Part shown: positions 1-5,801 of the stretch, piece by piece | Layout: every line of letters starts with the position of its first letter | Position numbering within the stretch: position 1 is the first letter of the stretch | Assembly (NCBI GenBank): GCA_003695455.1 | Contig: RFJF01000690.1 | Coordinates: 1-5,839, forward strand | Length of the DNA stretch: 5,839 nt | DNA from: Chloroflexota bacterium | GTDB lineage: Bacteria > Chloroflexota > Anaerolineae > 4572-78 > J111 | Direction of reading: 5' to 3' | Made by a program: the position numbers and the translations under genes | The notes under the pieces: model-generated | Database searches by the model: none | What the model was told of the DNA's origin: nothing | Seen by the model: the letters and a program-made list of their open reading frames with translations, nothing else

Positions 1-338
1 AAGAAATTGACCCGGAACGGATTCCCAACGCAGTGCGGGCCGCCGCCAAAGGCGAACACCTGCTGGACCGTGAACTGCTGCGCGGCGCACTGGCCGCCCT
101 CGGCGATGAAGCCCCCGTTGGCCCTGAGCCCAACGCCTTGCCCGCCGCCCCCCTCTCCGAGCGGGAAATTGAGGTTTTGCGCCTGGTTGTTAACGGTTTG
201 GGCAACGAGGCTATTGCCGCGGCACTGACCGTAAGCCTGCCCACGGTAAAAACCCACGTGCGCCACATATTTGAAAAACTGGGCGTATCGGACCGCACTC
301 AGGCCGCGGTCTGGGCCGTGCGGCACGGCATTGAATAA
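1..338 (+). CDS. LuxR/NarL-family response regulator, C-terminal part (5' truncated by window edge)
   Basis: This is the C-terminal 111 residues of a DNA-binding response regulator; the reading frame is open from base 3, so the gene begins outside the window. Visible residues 1-20 (starting EIDPERIPNAVRAAAKGEHL) look like the end of a receiver domain and the linker typical of the NarL/FixJ family. Residues about 51-108 form a GerE/LuxR-type helix-turn-helix: LSEREIEVL opens it, NGLGNEAIAAALTVS is the scaffold helix pair, TVKTHVRHIF is the recognition helix, and KLGVSDRTQA follows. Such proteins are normally phosphorylated by a sensor kinase and bind inverted-repeat sites as dimers. The phospho-acceptor aspartate lies outside the window, so phosphorylation is assumed. 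The gene ends in TAA and is followed by a terminator, so it is probably not cotranscribed with the cytochrome gene. Whether it regulates that gene is unknown. The DNA-binding domain call is very secure. Confidence 0.93.
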   Translation, partial: EIDPERIPNAVRAAAKGEHLLDRELLRGALAALGDEAPVGPEPNALPAAPLSEREIEVLRLVVNGLGNEAIAAALTVSLPTVKTHVRHIFEKLGVSDRTQAAVWAVRHGIE

Positions 339-367
339 TCCATCTGCCGCAAAATTCACCACCCCCC

Positions 368-417
368 AAAATCATCCCCGGGGTTGATTCAAACTCAACC
401 TTGCGGATGATTTTTTT
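368..417 (+). terminator. Rho-independent terminator after the response regulator gene
   Basis: AAAATCATCC (368-377) pairs with GGATGATTTT (405-414), and inside it GGTTGA (382-387) pairs with TCAACC (395-400) around a 7-nt loop. The short junction 378-381/401-404 can also pair, with one mismatch and two G-U pairs, so the stem is nearly continuous. It runs into a T tract at 411-417. Because the outer arm begins with AAAA, the structure could also act on the minus strand, but no minus-strand gene ends here. Confidence 0.85.
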
Positions 418-613
418 ATGCCCCAAAAATGTTAAACTCAAATTGTTAGATTTTTAGCGTGGGTCATTGTTTCTGTTTGCCACAAACAACTGCTCCTGCG
501 CTACGCATCAAGTCTGGAGAGACCCAAAGGAGGTGAAACCGAGGAAAACTGCATTAGGGTGAGGAGGCCTGGCAAGTTGGCCACACACAAACTGTCTCGG
601 GGCACTTGGCAGT

Positions 614-628
614 TTGTACCGGGTACAA
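614..628. promoter_or_regulatory. 15-bp perfect dyad, operator-like
   Basis: TTGTACCGGGTACAA is a perfect inverted repeat with 7-bp arms around a single central base (621). With a one-base centre it suits a DNA site for a dimeric regulator better than an RNA hairpin, although a 5-bp stem could form. It lies 67 bases upstream of the cytochrome start codon. The cognate regulator is unknown. Confidence 0.45.
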
Positions 629-660
629 CCGGAAACAGCTTGTCAGGTCACTTTTTTAAC

Positions 661-675
661 GTTTACCACGTAAAC
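661..675. promoter_or_regulatory. 15-bp dyad/hairpin next to the cytochrome ribosome-binding site
   Basis: GTTTACCACGTAAAC has 6-bp arms around a 3-base centre, is flanked by T runs (652-657 and 676-680) and lies just before the ribosome-binding site. It matches the dyad at 614-628 at 9 of 15 positions, including the shared core TACCnnGTA. It may be a second operator copy. As RNA it would be a weak AT-rich stem followed by five U, so a weak attenuator is the alternative. Confidence 0.4.
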
Positions 676-683
676 TTTTTACC

Positions 684-689
684 AGGTGA
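684..689 (+). promoter_or_regulatory. Ribosome-binding site deciding the cytochrome start
   Basis: AGGTGA ends five bases before the ATG at 695. It overlaps the alternative in-frame GTG at 686, which therefore cannot be served by it. The ATG start also places the lysines directly at the head of the signal peptide. Confidence 0.7.
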
Positions 690-694
690 GGGAT

Positions 695-3211
695 ATGAAA
701 AAGATAATATTTGTTGTAGTAGCCCTGGCAATGCTGGCCGTTGGGCTGTTTTTGCTCCAACCGCCGGCCCAGGCTGCCGAGGTTCACCCTCTACAAGGTG
801 AGCCGGTTGCCGTGTACCAGGGCGGTGATAGCGAAGGATGTCTGGCCTGCCACGAAGGCATTGAGAACATCCGCAGTGAAGACAGCGTCATGATGAAATC
901 TATCAAAGCCAAAGGGGAATGTACCACGTGCCACGGTGGTGACCCCGCGGAAACAGAAGATGCTGAAAAAGCGCATACAGGTGCCCCGGATGCGCTGCCG
1001 TTTGACGAGTTCTACCCGGACCCCGGCAGCCTGTGGGTTGCCGGCAACACCTGTGGGCAAACCGGTTGCCACGAAAACTACGCCCACACCCTTGAACGCG
1101 CGCTGATGAACACAGAAGCCGGCAAAATTCAGGGGAACCTCTGGTCCTGGGGCGTTGCCGAAGACCGAAAAGTGCGCTACGGCAACTACGATGTGGAAGG
1201 CTCTGAAACCATGTTTGGCACTGATGTGTACAAAGCCTACATGGAAAAGCTGAAAGCAGCTTATCCGGACCAGTTCCCCGCATCGCTTGAAATGCTGCCC
1301 AACCCCTCCGTCGAGGAAATTCAGGCTGACCCCAAACTGGCCGGCTACACCTACCAGCGCCAGCAATGCCAACGCTGCCACGTGGCTACCAAAGGCCGCG
1401 CCAAACGCGGCGACTGGCGCGGCATGGGCTGCTCGGCCTGCCACATCCCCTACAGCAACGAAGGCCTCTACGAAGGCGGAGACCCCACCATTCCCAAAGA
1501 TGAAGCCGGTCACCTGCTGGTTCACGAAATCCAGGGCACGCGGGAAAGCCGTAACGGCATTCCCACCGAAACCTGCAACTCGTGCCACAACCGCGGCAAG
1601 CGCATTGGCGTGAGCTACCAGGGTTTGATGGAGTTCCCCTACGGCACACCGTATGATGATGGTGGCGGCAAGCAACCCAAACTGCACACCAAGCAGTACC
1701 TGTTCATCAAATCAGACCTGCACCATGAAAAGCAAAGCCGGCCTGAAAACCCCGAAGGCGGCATGCTCTGCCAGGATTGCCACACCTCGCTTGAAATGCA
1801 CGGCGACGGTAACATCTACGGCACTACCCTGGGCCAGGTAGAAATCGAATGTTCGGACTGCCACGGCACACCCACGGCCTTTCCGTGGGACCTGCCCATT
1901 GGCTACGGCGAAGAGTTTGCCGCTCTGGGCGAACTGCCCACCGAAGGCCGCGGTCTGGGTACCACCGATGACCTGCTTACCCCCAACGGCACCGTGTACG
2001 ATCCGGAAGACGGCTACCTGCTCTCTGCGCGCGGCAACCCGCTGGGCAATGTGGTCAAAGCCAAAGACGGCAAGGTTATCCTCCACTCGGCTACGGGACG
2101 AGACTACTTTGTTCCCATGCTGAAAACCATTGCCGCCGACAAGAGCTGGTCCAGCCCCGATGGCGAAGTGGCAATGGAAAAAGTAAAAGCACACATGGAC
2201 AAACTTGAGTGCTACGCCTGCCACGCCGACTGGGCGCCGCAATGCTACGGCTGCCACGTGCAGGTTAACTTTAGCGTTGACGAGAACGGCGAAGCCCGTA
2301 TGGACACCGACTGGGTTGCCAGCGCCAACGCCAAATTCAGCAACGGCACGCACGATTCGGTCAAATCGCCCGGTAAAGTGAGCGAAAGCCGCAGTTACCT
2401 GCGCTGGGAAGAACCCATTTTGGGCATCAACGGCGAAGGCCGCGTGACTCCGCTCATGCCCGGCTGCCAGGTTATCTTCACCGTCATCGGGCCGGATGGT
2501 GCCACCATAACCCACAATGAAATTGGCCGCACCCCGCCCGGAACCGAAGGCGGCGGCCCCGACGGCCAGCGTGGCATGGATATGGCCCCCGTGCAACCGC
2601 ACACCTCTGGCCGGCAGGCGCGCAAATGCGAAAGCTGCCACAACAACCCCAAAGCCCTGGGCTACGGTATTCAGGGTGGCCGCTACCTGAACGGCTATAC
2701 CGAAGACCGCTACGTTGACCTGTACGATAAAGACGGCGGCGTCATTCCGGCCAATGCTCAGGTACAAATACCCGGTATACCGGACCTGCCCATGGATTTA
2801 AGCCGCATTGTAGACCCTGAAACGGGCGAACAGTTGCAAACCGTTGGTTCTCACTGGCCGGATTCCAGACCACTGGATGAAGACCAGCGTATTCGGATGG
2901 AACGCACCGGCGTCTGCATGGGGTGTCACCAAAATATGGCCGATGAAACCTTCTGGAATGACAAAGTCATTGCTAAATTTGGCCGCGTCATGGCAGATTC
3001 GGAACATATTGACGTGATGAACAAAGTGATTCAGGCCGCTGTTGAAAGCCCCGCCGAAGCTCCTTCGGCCGAGGCGCCGGCAGCCGCCGAGACCGCAGCA
3101 CCTGCTGCTGCCACCGTTGGCTTTATGGACATGCTCCCCTGGATCTTTGCCGGGTTGTTCCTGGGATTGATTGTAGGCGGCGGTGTTGTACTGCTGATGC
3201 GTAAAAAATAA
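695..3211 (+). CDS. Secreted, C-terminally membrane-anchored dodecahaem c-type cytochrome
   Basis: A multihaem electron-transfer protein of 838 residues. It has a Sec-type signal peptide (MKKIIFVVVALAMLAVG, probable cleavage after AQA near residue 27). Eleven CXXCH motifs begin at C49, C76, C225, C246, C294, C359, C386, C506, C517, C645 and C741, and one CX4CH motif (CGQTGCH) begins at C120, giving 12 covalent haem sites. Histidines such as H94, H131, H273, H331, H343, H344, H500, H553, H636, H720 and H771 could be distal ligands. An Ala/Pro/Glu-rich linker (about 782-806) precedes one membrane helix (about 814-834) and a basic end RKK, so the haem domain should sit outside the cytoplasmic membrane. 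ATG 695 is preferred over the in-frame GTG at 686 because AGGTGA (684-689) is well spaced for ATG and overlaps the GTG. No CXXCK motif was seen. I cannot assign a named family, redox partner or substrate; it may be a conduit or an oxidoreductase. Confidence 0.93.
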   Translation: MKKIIFVVVALAMLAVGLFLLQPPAQAAEVHPLQGEPVAVYQGGDSEGCLACHEGIENIRSEDSVMMKSIKAKGECTTCHGGDPAETEDAEKAHTGAPDALPFDEFYPDPGSLWVAGNTCGQTGCHENYAHTLERALMNTEAGKIQGNLWSWGVAEDRKVRYGNYDVEGSETMFGTDVYKAYMEKLKAAYPDQFPASLEMLPNPSVEEIQADPKLAGYTYQRQQCQRCHVATKGRAKRGDWRGMGCSACHIPYSNEGLYEGGDPTIPKDEAGHLLVHEIQGTRESRNGIPTETCNSCHNRGKRIGVSYQGLMEFPYGTPYDDGGGKQPKLHTKQYLFIKSDLHHEKQSRPENPEGGMLCQDCHTSLEMHGDGNIYGTTLGQVEIECSDCHGTPTAFPWDLPIGYGEEFAALGELPTEGRGLGTTDDLLTPNGTVYDPEDGYLLSARGNPLGNVVKAKDGKVILHSATGRDYFVPMLKTIAADKSWSSPDGEVAMEKVKAHMDKLECYACHADWAPQCYGCHVQVNFSVDENGEARMDTDWVASANAKFSNGTHDSVKSPGKVSESRSYLRWEEPILGINGEGRVTPLMPGCQVIFTVIGPDGATITHNEIGRTPPGTEGGGPDGQRGMDMAPVQPHTSGRQARKCESCHNNPKALGYGIQGGRYLNGYTEDRYVDLYDKDGGVIPANAQVQIPGIPDLPMDLSRIVDPETGEQLQTVGSHWPDSRPLDEDQRIRMERTGVCMGCHQNMADETFWNDKVIAKFGRVMADSEHIDVMNKVIQAAVESPAEAPSAEAPAAAETAAPAAATVGFMDMLPWIFAGLFLGLIVGGGVVLLMRKK

Positions 3212-3223
3212 TAGTTGCCCGTA

Positions 3224-3258
3224 AATGAGCGGTTGGAGCTGGCATCCGGCCGCTCATT
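3224..3258 (+). terminator. Hairpin downstream of the cytochrome gene (possible terminator or mRNA 3' stabiliser)
   Basis: AATGAGCGG (3224-3232) pairs perfectly with CCGCTCATT (3250-3258) across a 17-nt loop that can itself form a GGA/TCC pairing. It begins 13 bases after the stop codon. No T tract follows, so it is not a standard intrinsic terminator on its own. Confidence 0.5.
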
Positions 3259-3271
3259 GACCGGGTAATAT

Positions 3272-3307
3272 CTCTCTGGCCCGTAACTCTCCAGCCGGGC
3301 CAGAGAG
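3272..3307 (+). terminator. Strong 12-bp GC-rich hairpin between cytochrome and TPR genes
   Basis: CTCTCTGGCCCG (3272-3283) pairs without mismatch with CGGGCCAGAGAG (3296-3307) around a 12-nt loop. The nearest T run (3323-3328) is 15 bases further on, so termination would be non-canonical. Together with the preceding hairpin it probably marks the end of the cytochrome transcript or protects its 3' end. Confidence 0.55.
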
Positions 3308-3359
3308 GGGTCATTATCACAATTTTTTGACCAATCAGCGCAAAATAGATGAAAAAAAA

Positions 3360-3414
3360 TTCATCAACTGTTCATTGGATTTTCATCAACGATTAATGGT
3401 GTATTCATTCTTCA
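3360..3414 (+). promoter_or_regulatory. Five tandem 11-nt direct repeats, PhoB/OmpR-type box array
   Basis: Five consecutive 11-base units start at 3360, 3371, 3382, 3393 and 3404: TTCATCAACTG, TTCATTGGATT, TTCATCAACGA, TTAATGGTGTA, TTCATTCTTCA. Four begin TTCAT and one TTAAT; units 1 and 3 share TTCATCAAC. An 11-bp direct-repeat period is the known site architecture of PhoB/PhoP and other OmpR-family regulators (for example the 7+4 Pho box of enterobacteria and the GTTCAC-type units of Streptomyces). The array ends 27 bases before the TPR gene start. TACAGT (3419-3424) is a possible -10 but a weak one. That a PhoB-like activator binds here is inference. Confidence 0.5.
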
Positions 3415-3440
3415 ACATTACAGTGAGTGAGGACGCAGAC

Positions 3441-4262
3441 ATGAGCGTAAATGCTGAAAAGTTTGGTACTGCGCAAAAATCCAGGGCGTTTTTGCCCGGC
3501 CTGCTGGCCGGCGTTCTGGTAGCCGCACTGGTTATTCTGACCGGCGTGTGGTTGATGCAACAACAGCCGGCGCAATCATCGGCAGAAGAAAACAAGGCCG
3601 CGGTGCTTGAAGCCGCCGCCGTTGACCAGATTGATGCCGGTAACCCGGAAACGGCCATCAAAATGCTCACCGAGGCCATTAGCATGGCCCCCCGGCGCAG
3701 CGAACCGTATTACTACCGGGCCGTGGCCTACGCAAAAATTGGTCAATTTGAAGCAGCGGTAGAAGATTTTAACACCGCCGCCGATGCCAACCCGCACTGG
3801 GCATTACCCCTGGCCGGCCGGGCCTCGGCGCAGGCAGCGCTGGGCAACCTGCCAGAAGCCATTGCGGACCTGGATAAAGCTATCAACCTGGAACCCGGCG
3901 AAGGCTCGCTGTACGCCAACCGGGGCCAGTTGCACCACCAAAACGGCGAACTGGAACAGGCCAAAGAAGACCTGGATATGGCCGTTCAGCTCAGCCCGGA
4001 ACTGGTGGCCGCCCATTTTAACCGGGGAGTTCTGCTGTTTGCGCTGGGCAACACACAAGGCGCATTGGAAGATTTTACCAAAGCCATTACGCTGGACCCG
4101 GCCCAGGCGCCGCCCTACTTTAACCGGGGTTTGATTTACGCAGAATTGGGTCAAAATGAACCGGCCATCGCTGACCTGGAACATTTTGTGCAAATCAGCG
4201 ATAACCCGGCCTGGGTTGACCTGGCCCAAACAAAACTAACCGAGCTGGAATCGGGCAAGTAA
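3441..4262 (+). CDS. Membrane-anchored protein with six tetratricopeptide repeats
   Basis: A 273-residue protein with a short basic N-terminus (K7, K13, R15), one membrane helix (about residues 18-39, LPGLLAGVLVAALVILTG at its centre), a polar linker, then TPRs in exact 34-residue register at 53-86, 87-120, 121-154, 155-188, 189-222 and 223-256. The TPR signature is clear: Tyr/Leu at position 4, Gly/Ala at 8, Ala at 20 and 27, Pro at 32 in most repeats (for example P84, P118, P152). The charge pattern predicts the TPRs outside the cytoplasm. ATG 3441 is chosen over TTG 3327 because GAGGA (3429-3433) lies 7 bases before it and the upstream extension is AT-rich and not protein-like. TPRs bind partner proteins. 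Given the neighbouring cytochrome and hemA, a cytochrome-assembly role like CcmI/NrfG is possible, but only from context and topology. A general scaffold is equally compatible. Confidence 0.88.
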   Translation: MSVNAEKFGTAQKSRAFLPGLLAGVLVAALVILTGVWLMQQQPAQSSAEENKAAVLEAAAVDQIDAGNPETAIKMLTEAISMAPRRSEPYYYRAVAYAKIGQFEAAVEDFNTAADANPHWALPLAGRASAQAALGNLPEAIADLDKAINLEPGEGSLYANRGQLHHQNGELEQAKEDLDMAVQLSPELVAAHFNRGVLLFALGNTQGALEDFTKAITLDPAQAPPYFNRGLIYAELGQNEPAIADLEHFVQISDNPAWVDLAQTKLTELESGK

Positions 4263-4284
4263 GTACGCATTTTGCGCCAACAAT

Positions 4285-4334
4285 TTCATCAACATCGCCA
4301 TTTCATTTGGATAGTGGCTCTGTTTCTTTAAAAA
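4285..4334 (+). promoter_or_regulatory. Possible hemA promoter region
   Basis: TTCATCAAC (4285-4293) and TTCATTTGGAT (4302-4312) echo the units TTCATCAAC and TTCATTGGAT of the array before the TPR gene, but the 17-base offset breaks the 11-base period. TTGGAT (4307-4312) and TAAAAA (4329-4334) are 16 bases apart and could be weak -35 and -10 boxes, giving a leader of about 25 bases. Read-through from the TPR gene, which ends 102 bases upstream of hemA, is also possible. Confidence 0.25.
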
Positions 4335-4364
4335 TCCAACAGGTTGCGCAAGCGAGGTACACTA

Positions 4365-5663
4365 ATGAACATTGTTGTAATTGGTCTGAACCACAAAACT
4401 GCTCCCGTAGAAGTCCGCGAAAAGCTGGCATTCACACCCGCCACGCTCCGGTCAGCGCTCACCCATTTTGGCAATTCGCACGTAGAAGGACGAATTTCCA
4501 ACGTGCAGGAAGGGGTGATTTTGGCCACGTGCAACCGTCTGGAAATTTACGCCATGGTCAACGACCCGGACCGGGCCACCCAGGCTATCATCACCTTTTT
4601 GAGCCAATCCCGAGATATTCCCGTACAGGATTTCTCGTCGTATCTTTACGTTTACCACAATCAACAAGCCGTAGAGCACTTGTTACAGGTGGCCTGCGGG
4701 CTGGATTCGCTGGTGTTGGGCGAGCCGCAAATTCTGGGGCAGGTTACGCAGGCTTACGAATTTGCGCTGGCGCAGCAATCGGCGCGCACGGTGCTCTCAA
4801 AACTGTTTACGGCGGCCATTCACACCGGCAAACGCGCCCGCACAGAAACCGGCATTGGCCTGAATCCGTCATCCATCAGCTCTGTGGCTGCCCGGCTGGC
4901 GCAGTCGCTGCTGGGCGAGGTTTCTGAGCAGCGGGTGCTGCTCATCGGCGCCGGAGAAATGGGCGCAATTGCGGTACGCTCGCTCATAAAACGCGGCGTT
5001 TCAAATATAACGGTGGCTAATCGCACCATTGAAAAAGCGCAGGAACTGGCCGAAGAATGGCACGGCCGGGCTGTGAATTTTCAAACCCTGCCGCAAGAGT
5101 TGCGCCGCGCCGATATTGTGATTACTTCAACCAGCGCCCCCCACCCCATTCTCAACCATGATATGCTGGCGCCAATTATGGCCCAACGGAGCAGCCGCCC
5201 GTTATTCATCATTGACATTGCTGTTCCCCGAGACGTTGACCCCAACGTGACCCAACTTGAGGCCGTGCATTTGTACAACATTGATGATTTGCAGCTTCAG
5301 GTTGAAGAAAATGTAAATGAGCGCCGCGCAGAAATCCCCCACGTTACAGAGATTATTCAGGAAGAATGCACCAAATTCCAAACCTGGTTCGATTCATTGG
5401 GCGCGGTATCGGTTATTACCAACCTGCGCCGGCAAACAGAAGCCTACCGCCAGCGTGAATTAGAGCGATTGTTCAACCGGCTGGAGCTGGATGAACGTGA
5501 ACGTGAATTGGTGGCTACCATGAGTCACCGCCTGGTAAACAAAATTTTGCACCAACCCACCCTGCAACTCAAAAAAGAAGCAGCCGCCGGCAATGGCGTT
5601 GCTTACTTTGAGGCTATCAATCACCTGTTTGTGCTGGAAAACACCGGCACAAACCAGAGATAA
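4365..5663 (+). CDS. hemA: Glutamyl-tRNA reductase (HemA), C5 pathway of tetrapyrrole synthesis
   Basis: This cytoplasmic enzyme reduces the glutamate of Glu-tRNA(Glu) with NADPH to glutamate-1-semialdehyde, the first committed step of haem synthesis by the C5 route. The 432-residue length is normal for the family. The N-terminus GLNHKTAPVEVREKLAF (7-23) is diagnostic. The catalytic cysteine is C56 in ATCNRLEIY, and SLVLGEPQILGQV (115-127) is the conserved substrate-domain motif. GAGEMG (195-200) and VANRT (217-221) belong to the NADPH-binding Rossmann domain, and DIAVPRDVDP (284-293) is conserved. The remainder (about 305-430) is the helical dimerisation domain. ATG 4365 is chosen over the in-frame TTG at 4344 because GAGGT (4354-4358) lies 6 bases before it and the protein then starts MNIVVIGLNH as in homologues. 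Nothing is missing or broken. No other hem gene is visible directly downstream. Confidence 0.98.
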   Translation: MNIVVIGLNHKTAPVEVREKLAFTPATLRSALTHFGNSHVEGRISNVQEGVILATCNRLEIYAMVNDPDRATQAIITFLSQSRDIPVQDFSSYLYVYHNQQAVEHLLQVACGLDSLVLGEPQILGQVTQAYEFALAQQSARTVLSKLFTAAIHTGKRARTETGIGLNPSSISSVAARLAQSLLGEVSEQRVLLIGAGEMGAIAVRSLIKRGVSNITVANRTIEKAQELAEEWHGRAVNFQTLPQELRRADIVITSTSAPHPILNHDMLAPIMAQRSSRPLFIIDIAVPRDVDPNVTQLEAVHLYNIDDLQLQVEENVNERRAEIPHVTEIIQEECTKFQTWFDSLGAVSVITNLRRQTEAYRQRELERLFNRLELDERERELVATMSHRLVNKILHQPTLQLKKEAAAGNGVAYFEAINHLFVLENTGTNQR

Positions 5664-5801
5664 TCTCCGCCAACGTGTAAGTGGATTATGTTCACATCTG
5701 AATGATTGTGCCGAATGCTGCACCGGCCGTGCAAGGGGGAAAGTTGCGGGGTAACTTCTATAAAATACTTTTATGATATTTGTCACCAATAATAAGGACA
5801 A
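5664..5801. promoter_or_regulatory. Region after hemA with a possible promoter for the next gene
   Basis: No gene is seen here. TGCAC/GTGCA (5719-5723/5729-5733) and AAGTTGC/GTAACTT (5741-5747/5751-5757, one G-U pair) are small hairpins without a T tract, so hemA has no clear intrinsic terminator. TATGAT (5772-5777) is a good -10 candidate, but no good -35 lies 16-18 bases upstream. ATTTGTC (5778-5784) and GACAAAT (5797-5803) form an inverted repeat overlapping the next ribosome-binding site and start codon. TGTCAC occurs twice, 22 bases apart (5781 and 5803). Confidence 0.35.

Larger units (their letters stand above)
419..683 (+). promoter_or_regulatory. Long structured non-coding region / leader upstream of the multihaem cytochrome gene
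   Basis: I see no convincing gene in this stretch. It contains several short inverted repeats: TAGCG (455-459)/CGCTA (499-503) enclosing TGTTTG (474-479)/CAAACA (483-488); GTCT (512-515)/AGAC (520-523); GGCC (566-569)/GGCC (579-582); and ACAAACTG (587-594)/CAGTTTGT (610-617). It also carries a very strong Shine-Dalgarno-like string at 526-536 with no credible ORF behind it. I compared it by eye with the remembered consensus of common riboswitches (c-di-GMP, cobalamin, TPP, SAM, FMN, glycine, Moco) and found no match. I could not define a promoter: TTGTCA at 640-645 resembles a -35 box, but no acceptable -10 lies 16-18 bases downstream. Part of the region is probably the cytochrome 5' UTR and operator. 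Confidence 0.5.

Noticed and set aside
211..441. 76-codon minus-strand frame spanning the terminator
   Set aside because: It crosses the intrinsic terminator and the end of the regulator gene, and shows no motif.
455..620. Known riboswitch or RNase P/SRP RNA in the cytochrome leader
   Set aside because: Short strings such as GAGGAAA (541-547) recall RNase P, but the other conserved blocks and the length are missing, and no remembered riboswitch consensus fits.
559..801. 80-codon + strand frame starting at GTG and overlapping the cytochrome start
   Set aside because: It overlaps the signal-peptide region of a certain gene in another frame, its composition is not protein-like, and its start lies 23 bases past the strong Shine-Dalgarno string.
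791..1687. 298-codon minus-strand open frame
   Set aside because: It lies wholly antisense to the haem-binding cytochrome, is Ala/Val/Phe-rich without motifs, and is explained by codon bias of the sense gene.
1712..2767. 351-codon minus-strand open frame
   Set aside because: Same reason: antisense shadow of the cytochrome gene with no recognisable domain, signal peptide or ribosome-binding site.
3327..3355. TTGACC (3327-3332) as a -35 box for the TPR gene
   Set aside because: The nearest -10-like string (AATAGAT, 3344-3350) is only 11 bases downstream, too close for a normal promoter.
3327..3440. Upstream TTG extension of the TPR protein (38 residues)
   Set aside because: The ATG at 3441 has a well-spaced ribosome-binding site, and the extension lies over the regulatory 11-nt repeat array.
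4344..4364. TTG start giving HemA seven extra residues
   Set aside because: The ATG at 4365 has GAGGT at the right distance and yields the canonical HemA N-terminus.
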